Position numbers and translations under genes: made by a program
Part shown: positions 37,810 to 48,459 of the stretch, piece by piece
How the letters are laid out: each line of letters opens with the position of its first letter
How positions within the stretch are numbered: position 1 is the stretch's first letter
Notes under the pieces: generated by a model
Database searches by the model: none
Told to the model about the DNA's origin: nothing
Seen by the model: the letters and a program-made list of their open reading frames with translations, nothing else
Assembly (NCBI GenBank): GCA_963693285.1
Contig: OY848925.1
Coordinates: 3,698,932 to 3,762,931 of the forward strand
Reading direction: 5' to 3'
DNA length: 64,000 bases
Source of the DNA: Xestospongia muta
Lineage: Eukaryota > Porifera > Demospongiae > Haplosclerida > Petrosiidae

Positions 37810-39684
37810 CTGGAAAATAACGATGAATCAAGACTGAGTAATGTAGATTGGTAAGACTTATTAATAGTGCATTCAATAATAATTGAGGAGAAAAAGAGCA
37901 GGAGAATGGTAGTGAAATAAGTTGTATAGTGTTGATCATGAGGGATTCCAGAGTATTTGTTTAAATATATAAGTTACTAGAGGCTGCGTATTTGTCCTAT
38001 AGACACAACTGAAGAACTACATGTTATTCAAGAGTGGGGTACCAATTAGTACTAATGTTAAATGTCATGTTGAAAATCTTTCCTCACTATAATTGTTTTT
38101 GGTTTTTTGCATATTTATGGCAATTATATATACCTATGAAGTTGGTGTTGGGGTTGGTTTGGAAGGAGAGTGAGGGTAGTCCTACCAACTTGTGCTGTGG
38201 GTAAAATCAGGAGCTCATTAAATTTCCATAAACATATACTGGATTGAAATATCCAGAACACTTTGATTTTGTTAAATGTTGAATGTGTATTGTCATCAAG
38301 GTTTGATTTTTCTTATAATAAATTTAATATGTATTATAATAATCAAACATTAATTTTATTGGACACTAAATATACTCTTGTGCATTTTGACAGCAGTTGA
38401 CTTTTCAGGTCACTCATACCTATTGCAAAGTTGTTTTCTATCTTGTCCTTGTAATACACCATGAGAATACTCAGGAAAGTTCTCACTGTGACCAGAATAT
38501 TTATTGTGTATGTAGAACAATCACTCAGCCTGGATTACATCACCACTTCTACTTGAAGTTGAGACTATGGACCAGTATAAGTGATTTATTATTGTTTTTT
38601 TCCATCTCCATCTATTTGCAATCCTTTTGTTCAGCCAGAGTCTGTACTTTCTTACAGAGACCTACATGCATTTAACATGAGATGTTTTGGTGAATTCTGT
38701 ATTTTTAAATGCCTTTGGCAATGTGACTAGGTCTTAATAGTCTATAACTGTGGATGATAATGTAGTAATTGGCATTTTAGCATGAAGGATTGACATTTGA
38801 TAAATTCCCATTATTTCATTCATTAAAAGTCATTGAAAAAAAGAGTTTAGCATGACACAAATTATCAGACTAGTCATTAGATAAAGATATTTTAAGAATT
38901 TATTGAAATGCTATTTAATTATATACTCAATATAAAAAATAATTATGCATTATGTAGTAGCTTAATCCATATTTCATTGACACTAAAACGATTCTTTGAT
39001 TTATCTATCTCCAGTATTTGTCTTCTATTACTTTTATATTCTTTTATGTAGTTGTAGAGACCATACATTTGGAACTAACTTACTATGTATGTGACATAAA
39101 CTCAGCTTTGCCAGAAATAGTTTTTGAACATTTGATCTCTTTTATGAACTCTCCAAATAGACATGACAAAATAAGGTAGCTGACTTGCTTAGCAGCATTT
39201 TTTTGTATTACAACTGTTTGTTGACACATCTTATAGTAGAGATCTATTACCATATATGGAAAAAATATGATTATTATCATCATAATAACTGTAATAGCAG
39301 ATCTAATTATGAATACTATAGTATATTTATATGAGTCATATTAACAGAAATTGATAGATAATAGATTCTAATCCTAGTTTTTGACCTTGTCAATCCCTTC
39401 AATAGGTTCATGTTTTTAATACATATGACTTTGGTAACTGTATAAAATGTATCATTGCCTTCAGCCATAATAGTAGTCTGTTACATAAATAATGTAGTGT
39501 ATTCTATTGTTCTGTATGTCAGTGATTGTTTATATGTGGTAATAATGAATAGTTGCATATTTACTTTGTGGTTTTGCACTTTCCTTTTCTTGTTAACAAT
39601 CTGGTAATATAAAGAAAAATTAGTGAGTATATATATTTTTTCTGCAGGCAATAGTGAAGAGAAACAGCAACTACTTCAGTTATT
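37810..39684. other. Spacer with a duplicated intron block
   Basis: No gene seen. 38800-39070 matches 22560-22810 and 28470-28720, intron sequence of the caspase-like family, placing a further broken copy here. The frame at 38397-38675 has no recognisable domain. Confidence 0.45.
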
Positions 39685-39869
39685 CTACGTTACAATCAAA
39701 TTGTCTAGAGCACGTATAGCTAAAAGTACAGTCTCCACAAAGCAAACTAGAGCGCCAAACTTTATGTAAGGCAGGCTTTGAGTATAAGACTTATAGTCAT
39801 TGGTAATTGCGCCCACGTTTTTAATGATGAGTGGACTCGTCGATAGGAAATAAAGGAATAAAAATTTTC

Positions 39870-40086
39870 TTATCTTATTTAAATAGTAATCTTTGGAATA
39901 TTTACTTCCTAGAAGATCTGAATAATCTAACTCATGATGAAAACTTAGGTCTATTTCATACTTTTTCCTAATAAGGTTGATCTCCTTTGTCATCCATTGA
40001 TTAGATTCTTCTTGATCATGAACTGGGTATAAGTTTGCGTGCAACATGAATGGTCTGAGAATCAGACACTTCTCCAAATGAAACAA
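39870..40086 (-). pseudogene. Caspase-like fragment (copy E)
   Basis: Minus strand from 40086: after a damaged start it reads ESNQWMTKEINLIRKKYEIDL and YSKDYYLNKIRKFL, matching the penultimate exon of the intact gene (27648-27265) from the SNQWMTKEIN segment to the splice site. The last exon with the histidine and cysteine is absent. It lies upstream of the intact gene in the same orientation. Confidence 0.8.
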
Positions 40087-40119
40087 TGATCAAGAGATCG
40101 CATGTAGTGATATTAATAT

Positions 40120-40198
40120 GAAACATGAGGTATCTATCTACTATAAGAGTGCAGATGCTTATAAACACATTTTTTTGGTTGATAGATACCTCATGTTT
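40120..40198. repeat. 79-bp hairpin with perfect 18-base arms
   Basis: aaacatgaggtatctatc at the left and gatagatacctcatgttt at the right are exact inverted copies. Related, more worn versions stand just upstream of the same exon in the intact gene (27700-27776) and in copy B (18022-18080). Confidence 0.8.
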
Positions 40199-40690
40199 CT
40201 CATTATACTTTTGAGTACATTGTTGCTGAAATCACTAAAAAGTTGAAAGACATTTACATTGTGTTTCTACTGTGAATGGTTATTACTTAGTTATGTCTAA
40301 TACTCTTGTAGAATATAATGCAAGTTAAAAATCAACTTGAAATACAACAAGACATTATTGAAAAAAAATTGTTTGTAGATTGTATGCAATATGAGGGTTG
40401 GGCGCATACTATAGACTGGAATTGCATCATAATGTACAAGGCAAGCCTCATCATTATTGATAAATTGTTTTGGAGGCGATACATATATTTTCATTATACT
40501 GATAAGAAATAGCTATTAACAAAAAGATATAGATTTGACAATTGTTTCTACACAAAGTAGAGCATGAGAATGAAGCCTGAGTGCTATGTTTACTACAGAA
40601 ACTTTCAACACAATGCCTCACCAATTTTAAGCCAAAATGTCTTCCCAAGCCAGCCCAGTCATGCTATAAGACCAACGGTCTAGTAGAAGT
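40199..40690. other. Spacer, nothing recognised
   Basis: Short open frames on both strands between 40297 and 40648 overlap one another and show no domain. Confidence 0.4.
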
Positions 40691-41070
40691 TAGCGTAAAA
40701 AGGATTTTACGCCTAGAGTTACTCATGGAATGATTTTACACCAACGCAATCTGGAGTATATCATGAGACAATTTTAAATCAATACAATCTTGATTTTACT
40801 CCAAGGCCAAGTTTATACTATTGTTTTAGTTTAAAATCCCTCAGTAAAGTCATCTATCTTTGTATTATTATGGGGTAATTTTATACCAATATTGGATAAT
40901 TAAGGGGTTTACTCATTTAACTTCCTTCCACAGTGAAACTAATATCTATTTTATGGCACAATTTCACACCAGTCGCCACCCTCAACTGGAAATGGTGTAA
41001 AATTACCCTATATAAAGTGAAAACTATACATTCAACTGAAGGAAGATTTTAATAATGACCTTTCAACTCA
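40691..41070 (+). repeat. Left inverted repeat of the helicase element
   Basis: Starts with a perfect 20-base palindrome (gcgtaaaaaggattttacgc) and carries at least four tRtaaaattac-type submotifs. Confidence 0.8.
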
Positions 41071-41219
41071 CTTTAAATTTTCCCATTATAAAATAATGAA
41101 CAAGAGTACTGTGGTGGAAAGTTAATGCTGTATATAATTGAGTAAATATATGAATTCAGTTCATAACACTGTTTTAGCACTATAATGAATTGAATATTAA
41201 TAAAATCAGCAGTCATTCC

Positions 41220-41474
41220 TGTTAGAGTTTATAGTGGTGAATGACTAGAACAAACTCAAAGTATCTTGAATGAAAAACAATAAGAGACAGCGTATGAGAG
41301 AGAACAACAATGAACAAAAGAATCAATTACTTATATAGTACATAAACAATTCTAGAAAGTTCTACAGTAACATGTGCAAAGGAACCTTCTAGACTTAATC
41401 ATACAAAGGTTAAGTACTATCAAAACAATATTATAAGTGACAAACAATCAGTTAACAAATGTCCATTTCCAATA
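41220..41474 (-). repeat. 3' LTR of the copia element
   Basis: 255 bp, equal in length to the other LTR. Ends TATTGG...CTAACA on the minus strand. Confidence 0.95.
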
Positions 41475-41481
41475 CTCCTTC

Positions 41482-43990
41482 TCACTTGAAACTTGATTGT
41501 TCACATAGTCCGGATAATTCTCGCAACTTCTTAAATCTTTCCTTTCCTAATACTTTTGTCAGCATATCTGCTACCATATTACTCGTTTGACAGTACATCA
41601 GTTCAATGGTCTTCTTGTTGACTTGCTCTCTAATAAAATGGTACTTGATCTCAATATATTTAGATCTTCCATGACTTTGTGGGTTTTTAGATAGACAGAT
41701 AGCTGCTTGATTATCTTCATAGACTGTGATTGGTTCAGGTGGTTCACCTTGCAGATCAGTGTAGAGTTGTCTCAACCATATGGCTTCTTGTGCTGCCTGA
41801 GACAAAGCAATGTATTCTGCTTCAGCAGTGGAAAGAGCTACACGATTGCTTACGACTTCTCCAGCTTATTGCTGTACCACCAACTTGAAAAATGTAACCT
41901 GGAGTGGATTTACGGTCATTCACATCACCGGCCCAGTCTGAATCAGAAAAACCTTCACAACTACTTGAATTGCTCTTGTATAACAAGCCAAAATTGTGAG
42001 TTCCTTTGAGATATCTTAAAATTCTCTTGACTGCAGTCCAGTGCTGCTTTGTCGGTTTTGAGCAATATTTGGCAACATTCGATACAGCAAAGGTTATGTC
42101 AGGTCTGGTCATTGTTGAGAAATACTGTAAGCTTCCTACTGCTGATTGATATAGATTTTCATCAACTAGTTCATCACTTTCAGTAGTTTTAACTAGCTTT
42201 GAGCCAACACAGACTGGTGTTGCTACTGGCTTGGCATCTTTCAAACCAAATTTCTCTAAGATGTTGAGAGTATAGGCAGGTTGACCAATCCATACTGACT
42301 TTTCTGAATGATTTTGAATGATTGAAACACCAAGAAGATATTGTAAATCACCAAGATCCTTAACCTCAAACTGAGCAGATAGTTTGCTTTTCACATCCTT
42401 CATTCTTTTCTTGCTTTTTGAGGCAAGTAGAATATCATCAACGTAGACAGTTATTATACATAATTCTCCTTCTGAGCTAATGTAAAGACATGGGTCACTC
42501 TTGGTTTGTTCAAATCCCATGTTCTTCAACAGATGATCAAGGGTCATGTTCCAGCACCTTGGTGCTTGCTTTAATCCATAGAGACTGCGTTTGAGTCTGC
42601 AGACCAAGTGCTCTTTTCTTTTCACTTTGAACCCTTCTGGTTGAGTCATGTATACTTCCTCTTCCAGATCACCATTGAGAAAAGCTGAGGTAACATCCAT
42701 CTGATGGAGCATCATCTCATTTTGAACTGCCATTGCAATGATTGAGCGAATGGATTCAAACCGGACAAATGGACTGAACGTTTCATCATAGTCTTGTCCA
42801 GCTTTTTGTGAAAAACCTTGATCAACCAGTCTTGACTTAAATCTCTCAACTGATCCATCAGCCTTGACTTTTCGTTTGTATACCCATTTACTTCCCACAA
42901 CTTTTCTATCTTTTGGAAGTTCTACCAGGTCATACACATCATTAACTTTCAGGGATGCCATCTCTCTCTTCATAGCTTCCATCCATTTGTCTCTCTCAGG
43001 ACACATAGATGCTTCCTCAAAAGTACGAGGTTCGTGATACTGTTCTTTGGTCTGAGTAGAATTGATCCACACCCCATAGTAATCCGGTTGGCGCCTTTCT
43101 CGATTGGAACGTCATAAACCAGTAATTCATCTCTTGTAACCTCATTACTTGATTCACCTTCAACTTGATCAACTACCTTTTGAATGTTTTGCGAGATTTC
43201 ACATTCATCATCAGGTAAGTCAATTTCCACTAATTTGTCAGCTTCACTTTCATTTTCCACCTGCTCCTTTCAAGTCCATACTTGGTCTCATCAAAAACAA
43301 CATCACAACTATAGATGATTCTTCTCTCTTGCAGACAATACAGCCGATAACCCTTGACATTAGTTCCATATCCTAACAGGATACATCATTTGGCTTTTGG
43401 ATATAACTTCTTTCTCTCTTCTTTTGGTATGTGTGCATATGTCACACAGCCAAACACCTTGAGTTGATTAACAGCTGGCTTCCTACCTGTCCAGGCTTCA
43501 TAGGGTGTTAAACCATTGACAGCTCTGTTGGGCTTCTATTTCTTAGGTACACAGCTGTTGCTAAGGCTTCTGCCCAAAACCTTTGTGGTAACTGAGCTCC
43601 AACTAGCATTGATCTAACTGCTTCCATTAATGTGCGATTAAGACGCTCTGCTACACCATTTTGTTCGGGTGATCTTGGAACAGTCAGCTCGTGTTTAATA
43701 CCTTCTCTCTTTAGATAGGACTGGAACTCAAGTGAGGTATATTCACCTCCATTATCAGTACGAAGAGATATTATTCTACGTCCTGTTGACCTTTCAACCA
43801 TGGCTTTCCATTCTTGGAAATACTGAAACACTTGACTCTTGCATTTCAATATATAGATCCATATGTACCTGGTCTTATCATCTACAAAGGTAAGAAAATA
43901 CTCTGCTCCACTCAGAGACTTTGAATTTATCTTTCCACATACATCACTGTGAATCAATTCTAGTGGTGCTTCTGCTCGTTTAACCTCACT
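41482..43990 (-). pseudogene. Pol of copia: integrase, RT, RNase H (broken)
   Basis: Integrase core at about 43990-43508: IHSDVCG (first Asp), RTDNGGEY (second), PEQNGVAERLNR (third acidic residue), all kept; the frame ends in a stop near 43510. A linker at 43260-42970 changes frame near 43090. Reverse transcriptase runs 43072-41822 with KWVYKRK, the DVTSAFLNG block and the YVDD box near 42445. Another frame change at about 41825 separates RNase H (41805-41482: SQAAQEAIWLRQL, EDNQAAI, KYIEIKYHFIREQV). The stop is at 41482. Key catalytic residues are present but the polyprotein is interrupted. Confidence 0.93.
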
Positions 43991-44003
43991 AGTCGGAAAT
44001 GGG

Positions 44004-45393
44004 CTTCAGTGGATCTTTCCCTGAACGCATGACTCACACAGTGCCATCTCATCAGATACATCACTACAACTTAAACCTTTTACCAACTGTTCATTTGCCA
44101 ACTTTCTCAAACTTGTTACATTCAAATGTCCATAACGATGATGCCATATCATAATGCGACTATGATTCTTCACTGTGTTACATTGATAGTTTGCTGTGGA
44201 GTGTTTACCTGGCAGCTTAGGTAATAGCGACTTCCATATTTTTGTAGATACACCAATTACTTCTTTAGCTTTATTGAAAATCTTACAAGTAGACTCATCA
44301 AATCTGACTATTTTCCCAAGTGATGTTGCTTTAGCAATGCTCAACAAGTTATACAATAACTCTGGTACATAGAGAACATCATGAAAAGTACCACTTCTGT
44401 ACGATCCGTCACTTTGTTTCAACTTCAGTTTAACTGTTCCTTGTTTGTGGGTCTCTATACTTCTTCCGTCTCCTAATGTAACAACCTGCGGTGTATCCAT
44501 ATCCTCCATCTTGTCAAACATTGTCTTATTACAGCATATGTGACATGTTGCACCAGAATCTATGATCCAGTTATTTCTTTGACTGTCACTGTCATCTGCT
44601 AGTGCATGTGCTAATGCTAGCAATCCAATATGAGTACTGTCTTCATTCTTCTTTTTAGCAGTATATCTCTGTTGAGACTTCCTTGATTTCTCACTCTTCC
44701 TTTCACCACGTTCATAGCAGTCCTTCTGAATATGTTCAAGTTTTCCACAATTGTGACAGCGTATTCCTCGTTTCCACTTCACCTTACCTTTAACATTCAA
44801 CGCTTCTCTCTCAATTTCTGTCTCTGCCTGACGAGCCTTAGCTTTTCTCTCCTCATACAGGTTTCCATGGAGGAAACCTTTTCATTGGCCTCTAATGCCG
44901 TAACAAGTGTATCGTAGGATTCGGGTAGACTGGCCAGTAATTGTACCACTCGATCTTCCTCGTCCATTGGAGCTTCAATTGCTGCAAGCTCATTAAATAT
45001 TTCGGTTATTTTTTTGATATGTTCCTGGATCGACTCTCCTTTCAAATGCAAGGAGTGAAGTTTACGGCGTAACACCAGTTTATTAGCCCAGGTTTTCTTT
45101 TGGAACTGGCTCTTCAGTTTCTTCCATACTTCAACAGGTTCTTTGGGGTCACCTATCAGGTACAACAATGATGGGTCGATAGATAGCACAATTGTAGCTA
45201 ACGCTCGATCATTTCTTGTACGATACTTTGCAATAGTAGCAGCAGTTGCATCTTCAGCTGGAGGTGTTTCTGTTTCATCGACAATACTCCAGAGATCCTC
45301 TTTCATTAGTGCCATTTGACACTGTAGTTTCCAAGTTGCGTAATTGCTGTCTTTAAGAGGAACAACACTGACAATCTTAGATTCTGTTGCCAT
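44004..45393 (-). pseudogene. Gag and protease of copia (frameshifted)
   Basis: The ATG at 45391-45393, about ten bases after the primer site, begins a UBN2-type Gag of about 198 codons (NYATWKLQCQMALM, HLKGESIQEHIKK). A frame change near 44800 leads into CHNCGKLEHIQKDC (a CCHC knuckle), the protease box WIIDSGATCHI (about 44575) and the Gag-pre-integrase segment HRYGHLNV ... CESCVQGKIH, which ends at a TGA near 44005. Confidence 0.93.
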
Positions 45394-45403
45394 CCTAGCG
45401 AAC

Positions 45404-45416
45404 CGGGCTCATAACC
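45404..45416 (-). promoter_or_regulatory. Primer binding site of copia (half-tRNA type)
   Basis: Directly after the 5' LTR the element reads GGTTATGAGCCCG. This is complementary to the anticodon stem-loop of initiator tRNA-Met (CGGGCTCATAACC class) rather than to a tRNA 3' end, the priming mode described for Drosophila copia. Basis: remembered tRNA sequence. Confidence 0.75.
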
Positions 45417-45671
45417 TGTTAGAGTTTACAGCGGTGAATGACTAGAACAAACTCAAAGTATCTTGAATGAAAAACAATAAGAGACAGCGTATGAGAGAGA
45501 ACAACAACGAACAAAAGAATCAATTACTTATATAGTACATAAACAATTCTAGAAAGTTCTACAGTAATATGTGCAAAGGAACCTTCTAGACTTAATCATA
45601 CAAAGGTTAAGTACTATCAAAACAATATTATAAGTGACAAACAATCAGTTAACAAGTGTCTATTTCCAATA
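45417..45671 (-). repeat. 5' LTR of the copia element
   Basis: 255 bp. The six differences from the other LTR are all transitions. Confidence 0.95.
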
Positions 45672-45676
45672 ATTCC

Positions 45677-46186
45677 ATTTGGTGTACAAATGTGCCTCAT
45701 CAATTGCAATGAGTGACAATTTATCAGCATGTGGAAGGGAATGTTACTTCATCTGATTACTGGGCTTGGTTATCCACTCTGGAGTGACAAATATCAACTG
45801 TTCTTTATACTGTCTGGGTTCAAAGCACACACTTCAGTTAGTTTATCAAGCTGAGCAGATTGCAAAAATATAGGTGATATTTGTATATCATTGAGTTTAT
45901 GCATCTGGTCTTGCATTAAGCTTATGGTTGGAGGACCCCCAATAGCCTTCTTGTTTAGATAAACAGGTGGAAAAAGAAAACATAAACTTTTACCACTACC
46001 TATTGGTTGAACAACTAATGCATCATTTCCTTCGATGGCAGTAGTTATGACATTTTTTTGAAAAGGTTTAAAAAGGAGGTAAGATCTCTCAGCCAAAGTT
46101 GTGATGAGTGTAGCATGTTTAAATGATTCTTCAGCTGACAATGAATTAAAATTAATGTCATCATACTTGTCATACTCATCTTCCAT
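45677..46186 (-). pseudogene. RecQ-like helicase N-terminal fragment
   Basis: Superfamily 2 DNA helicase of RecQ type. From the ATG at 46186: LFKPFQKNVI, motif I QPIGSGKSLCFLFPP (ATP binding), TISLMQDQM (motif Ia), then a frameshift or stop after NPDS near 45795, and in the next frame FVTPEW and LSLIAIDEAHLYTKW, the DEAH box of motif II. The copia element begins right after it. The sequence on the far side of copia (below 41215) does not continue the helicase, so the rest was already missing or has decayed. Minus-strand frames at 46045-46341 and 46439-46738 (with CPFCTKLPFLPHC) may be upstream exons; a GT donor follows DVQLCS near 46497. Confidence 0.85.
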
Positions 46187-46989
46187 GTTATAATCACATA
46201 GAGTGGATATATGTGTTTTGTCAGACTCAGATGGCTGATTTTGTGGTGTTTCCTAACATCACAGTCATATTTCAGATCATTCATTGTATTAGCTAAGGTA
46301 CTAAATATTTCACACCAAAATTTCATTAAGGTTTGGTACAAGTATAATAAACATATTCATACAGGTAACACTATATTATGCTAAAGTACTCGATTTTACA
46401 AGTAATTTATTTGCTGACTAGTATTGGTCTAATTTTTTTTATGCTATTATTATGTTGATCAACATGTCATGCAATAACCAGATTAATATATCTTTACCGG
46501 AACAAAGCTGAACATCTATTTTCAATGATAAACCACTCATTCTCTCTTCTTCAAAGCCTGCCTTTGATATGAGTTTAAATGAAACCAATGAGATGGAAAA
46601 TGAAAAATCAGAGCCAGTAACACAATCCATCCTGGTAGAGCAGTGTGGCAAAAAGGGCAACTTGGTGCAAAAAGGACATTTCCTCTTCCAACAGAGCCAT
46701 AGCTCTGAATATTGTTTGCTTTTAAAAAAGCAGGTCAAATATCACTGTTGCATTTTATTAACAGACAAATGATTAGTACTTTGAGAAACTTCATCACTAC
46801 AGTTTTACTGCCTGACAACGCTCTACTTTAAGTGTCAGGCCAGCTCCACCCTAATATAGCTACAATTGATAGATCCTTGCATGTCTCAGCCACACCTAAC
46901 ATTTAACCACACCGGCACCCACTACACATGCAAGATCCTTAAGTAAAAGTCTTCTTGAGTTGATTTTCGGATAATTCTCACGGGAAGGT

Positions 46990-47370
46990 TTTAAGTGAGT
47001 TCAAAGGTCAATGTTAAAATTTCCTTCAGTTGAATGTGTAGCTTTCACTTTATATGTGGTAATTTGACACCATTTCCAGTTGAGGGTTGCAACTAGTGTA
47101 AAATTATACCATATAATAGAAAAGGAAATTACTGTGGAAGGAAGTTAAATGAGTAAAACCCTTAATTAGCCAATTGGTGTAAAATTACCCCATAATAATA
47201 CAAAGAAAGATGAATTTACTGAGGGATTTTAAACTAAAAACAATAGTATAAATTTGGCTCTAGGGTAAAATCAAAGTTGTACTGGTTTAAAATTGTCCCA
47301 TGATATACTCCAGGTTGTGTTGGTGTAAAATCATCCTATGAGTAACTAAGTGTAAAATCTTTTTTATACT
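46990..47370 (-). repeat. Right inverted repeat of the helicase element
   Basis: Inverted partner of 40691-41070. Shared tracts include tggagtatatcatg, ccctcagtaaa, ttgtattattatggggtaatttta and cccaactggaaatggtgt-like sequence. Confidence 0.8.
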
Positions 47371-47906
47371 AAAATATGTAGGACCAAGTCCAACCCAAGC
47401 GAAATGATCACGAAGAATGTTCTCTTGTGTAGCGTCCAAAAGATGAATAATACCTTTTTATTCAGCTTCCTTTTCATAATTTTTCATCAAATACAGTGCT
47501 TAATTATTTCTTGCAATTATTGATCATGTGAAGATAGACTGAATGCTGCATAGGTGGTCAGCAGACTTTTTTGTGGATAACACCACGAAATTTATTTTGA
47601 CTAGGATTCGTTTTATGTTTATGGCAGTTGTTTCAACAAAATAAATTATTTCTGTCAATGCCTATTCTCTAATTATAATATACTTGCCTTGCATGAGGAA
47701 TAGTTATGATATAAACAATTCTCCCACACACCTGATTAATGACTGCACTAACAAAGTTAACTTAATACTAAAGATACAAACAAAATTTATACAAAAGTGT
47801 AACAAATGTAATAACATATTCAATGTATAACAGACTAACACTTGTATAATTAATGTGTTTGTAATGTCAAATGACATGGTCTGATATGTGTGGATATATC
47901 TTACTA
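47371..47906. other. 3' flank of the second Frizzled-like gene
   Basis: No gene. The minus-strand gene upstream stops at 47907; no clear AATAAA was found close to it. Confidence 0.4.
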
Positions 47907-48384
47907 TCATGGATCAGTATCATCTCCTTTATCACTTGATGATATATTTGTAGGATTTGTGGCTGCTACTATTGTTTTAGTAGATCTCCTGAGACATTCA
48001 AAGAATATTTTCACTTTCTTTTGGATTGATCTCCATTTAAGCACAAAGTTGAGAATACTTAAAGGAATAAGTCCCATCAGAATATTTGATATTGCAGCTA
48101 GATATTGATTGTAGTGCTGTTCAAAATCAGATCTATTACATTTTCCAGGAATATGACCAAAAGCCTCGCACTTGATGTAATCAGTCAGACCAGCTATAAA
48201 TGTATCTAAAGTTGCAAGTCCAAGACTATTCTGTACTAAAGTGACTACAGCAAAAAGTATAAATGAGCACAATGCAATAATTATCTTCTTTTCAGCTGTA
48301 CTTAGTTTTCTTTTCTTGTTCGATGAAAACACAGAATTCTGAACAAAATATAATAGATATCATGTTTATATATATGTATATGTG

Positions 48385-48459
<75 letters not shown>

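Larger units (their letters stand above)
41220..45671 (-). mobile_element. Ty1/copia LTR retrotransposon, recent but broken
   Basis: 4452 bp, minus strand. LTRs of 255 bp at 41220-41474 and 45417-45671 differ at six positions (about 2.4%). It is flanked by the 5-base duplication attcc (41215-41219 and 45672-45676). Domain order Gag, protease, integrase, reverse transcriptase, RNase H is that of Ty1/copia. In the element's orientation both LTRs run TA...CA rather than TG...CA. It inserted in the helicase fragment immediately after the DEAH box region. Low LTR divergence implies a young insertion, yet the coding part already has several stops or frame changes. Confidence 0.96.
40691..47370. mobile_element. 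DNA element with long inverted repeats, helicase fragment and nested copia
   Basis: Inverted copies of about 380 bp bound the region (40691-41070 and about 46990-47370); reverse-complementing the right copy aligns it with the left base by base at roughly 80-85% by eye. The arms contain repeated ggtgtaaaattaccc-type motifs every 50-60 bases. Each outer end is a small palindrome: gcgtaaaaaggattttacgc on the left, a slightly imperfect version on the right. Inside are a RecQ-like helicase fragment on the minus strand and, nested in it, a copia element. Without copia it is about 2.2 kb. Target duplication not identified. Helicase-bearing DNA transposons are known (for example within the Academ group); assignment here is open. 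Confidence 0.72.

Noticed and set aside
45677..46186. Functional host RecQ helicase gene
   Set aside because: Only the first motifs remain, with a frame break, inside inverted repeats and cut by copia; it is a mobile-element fragment.
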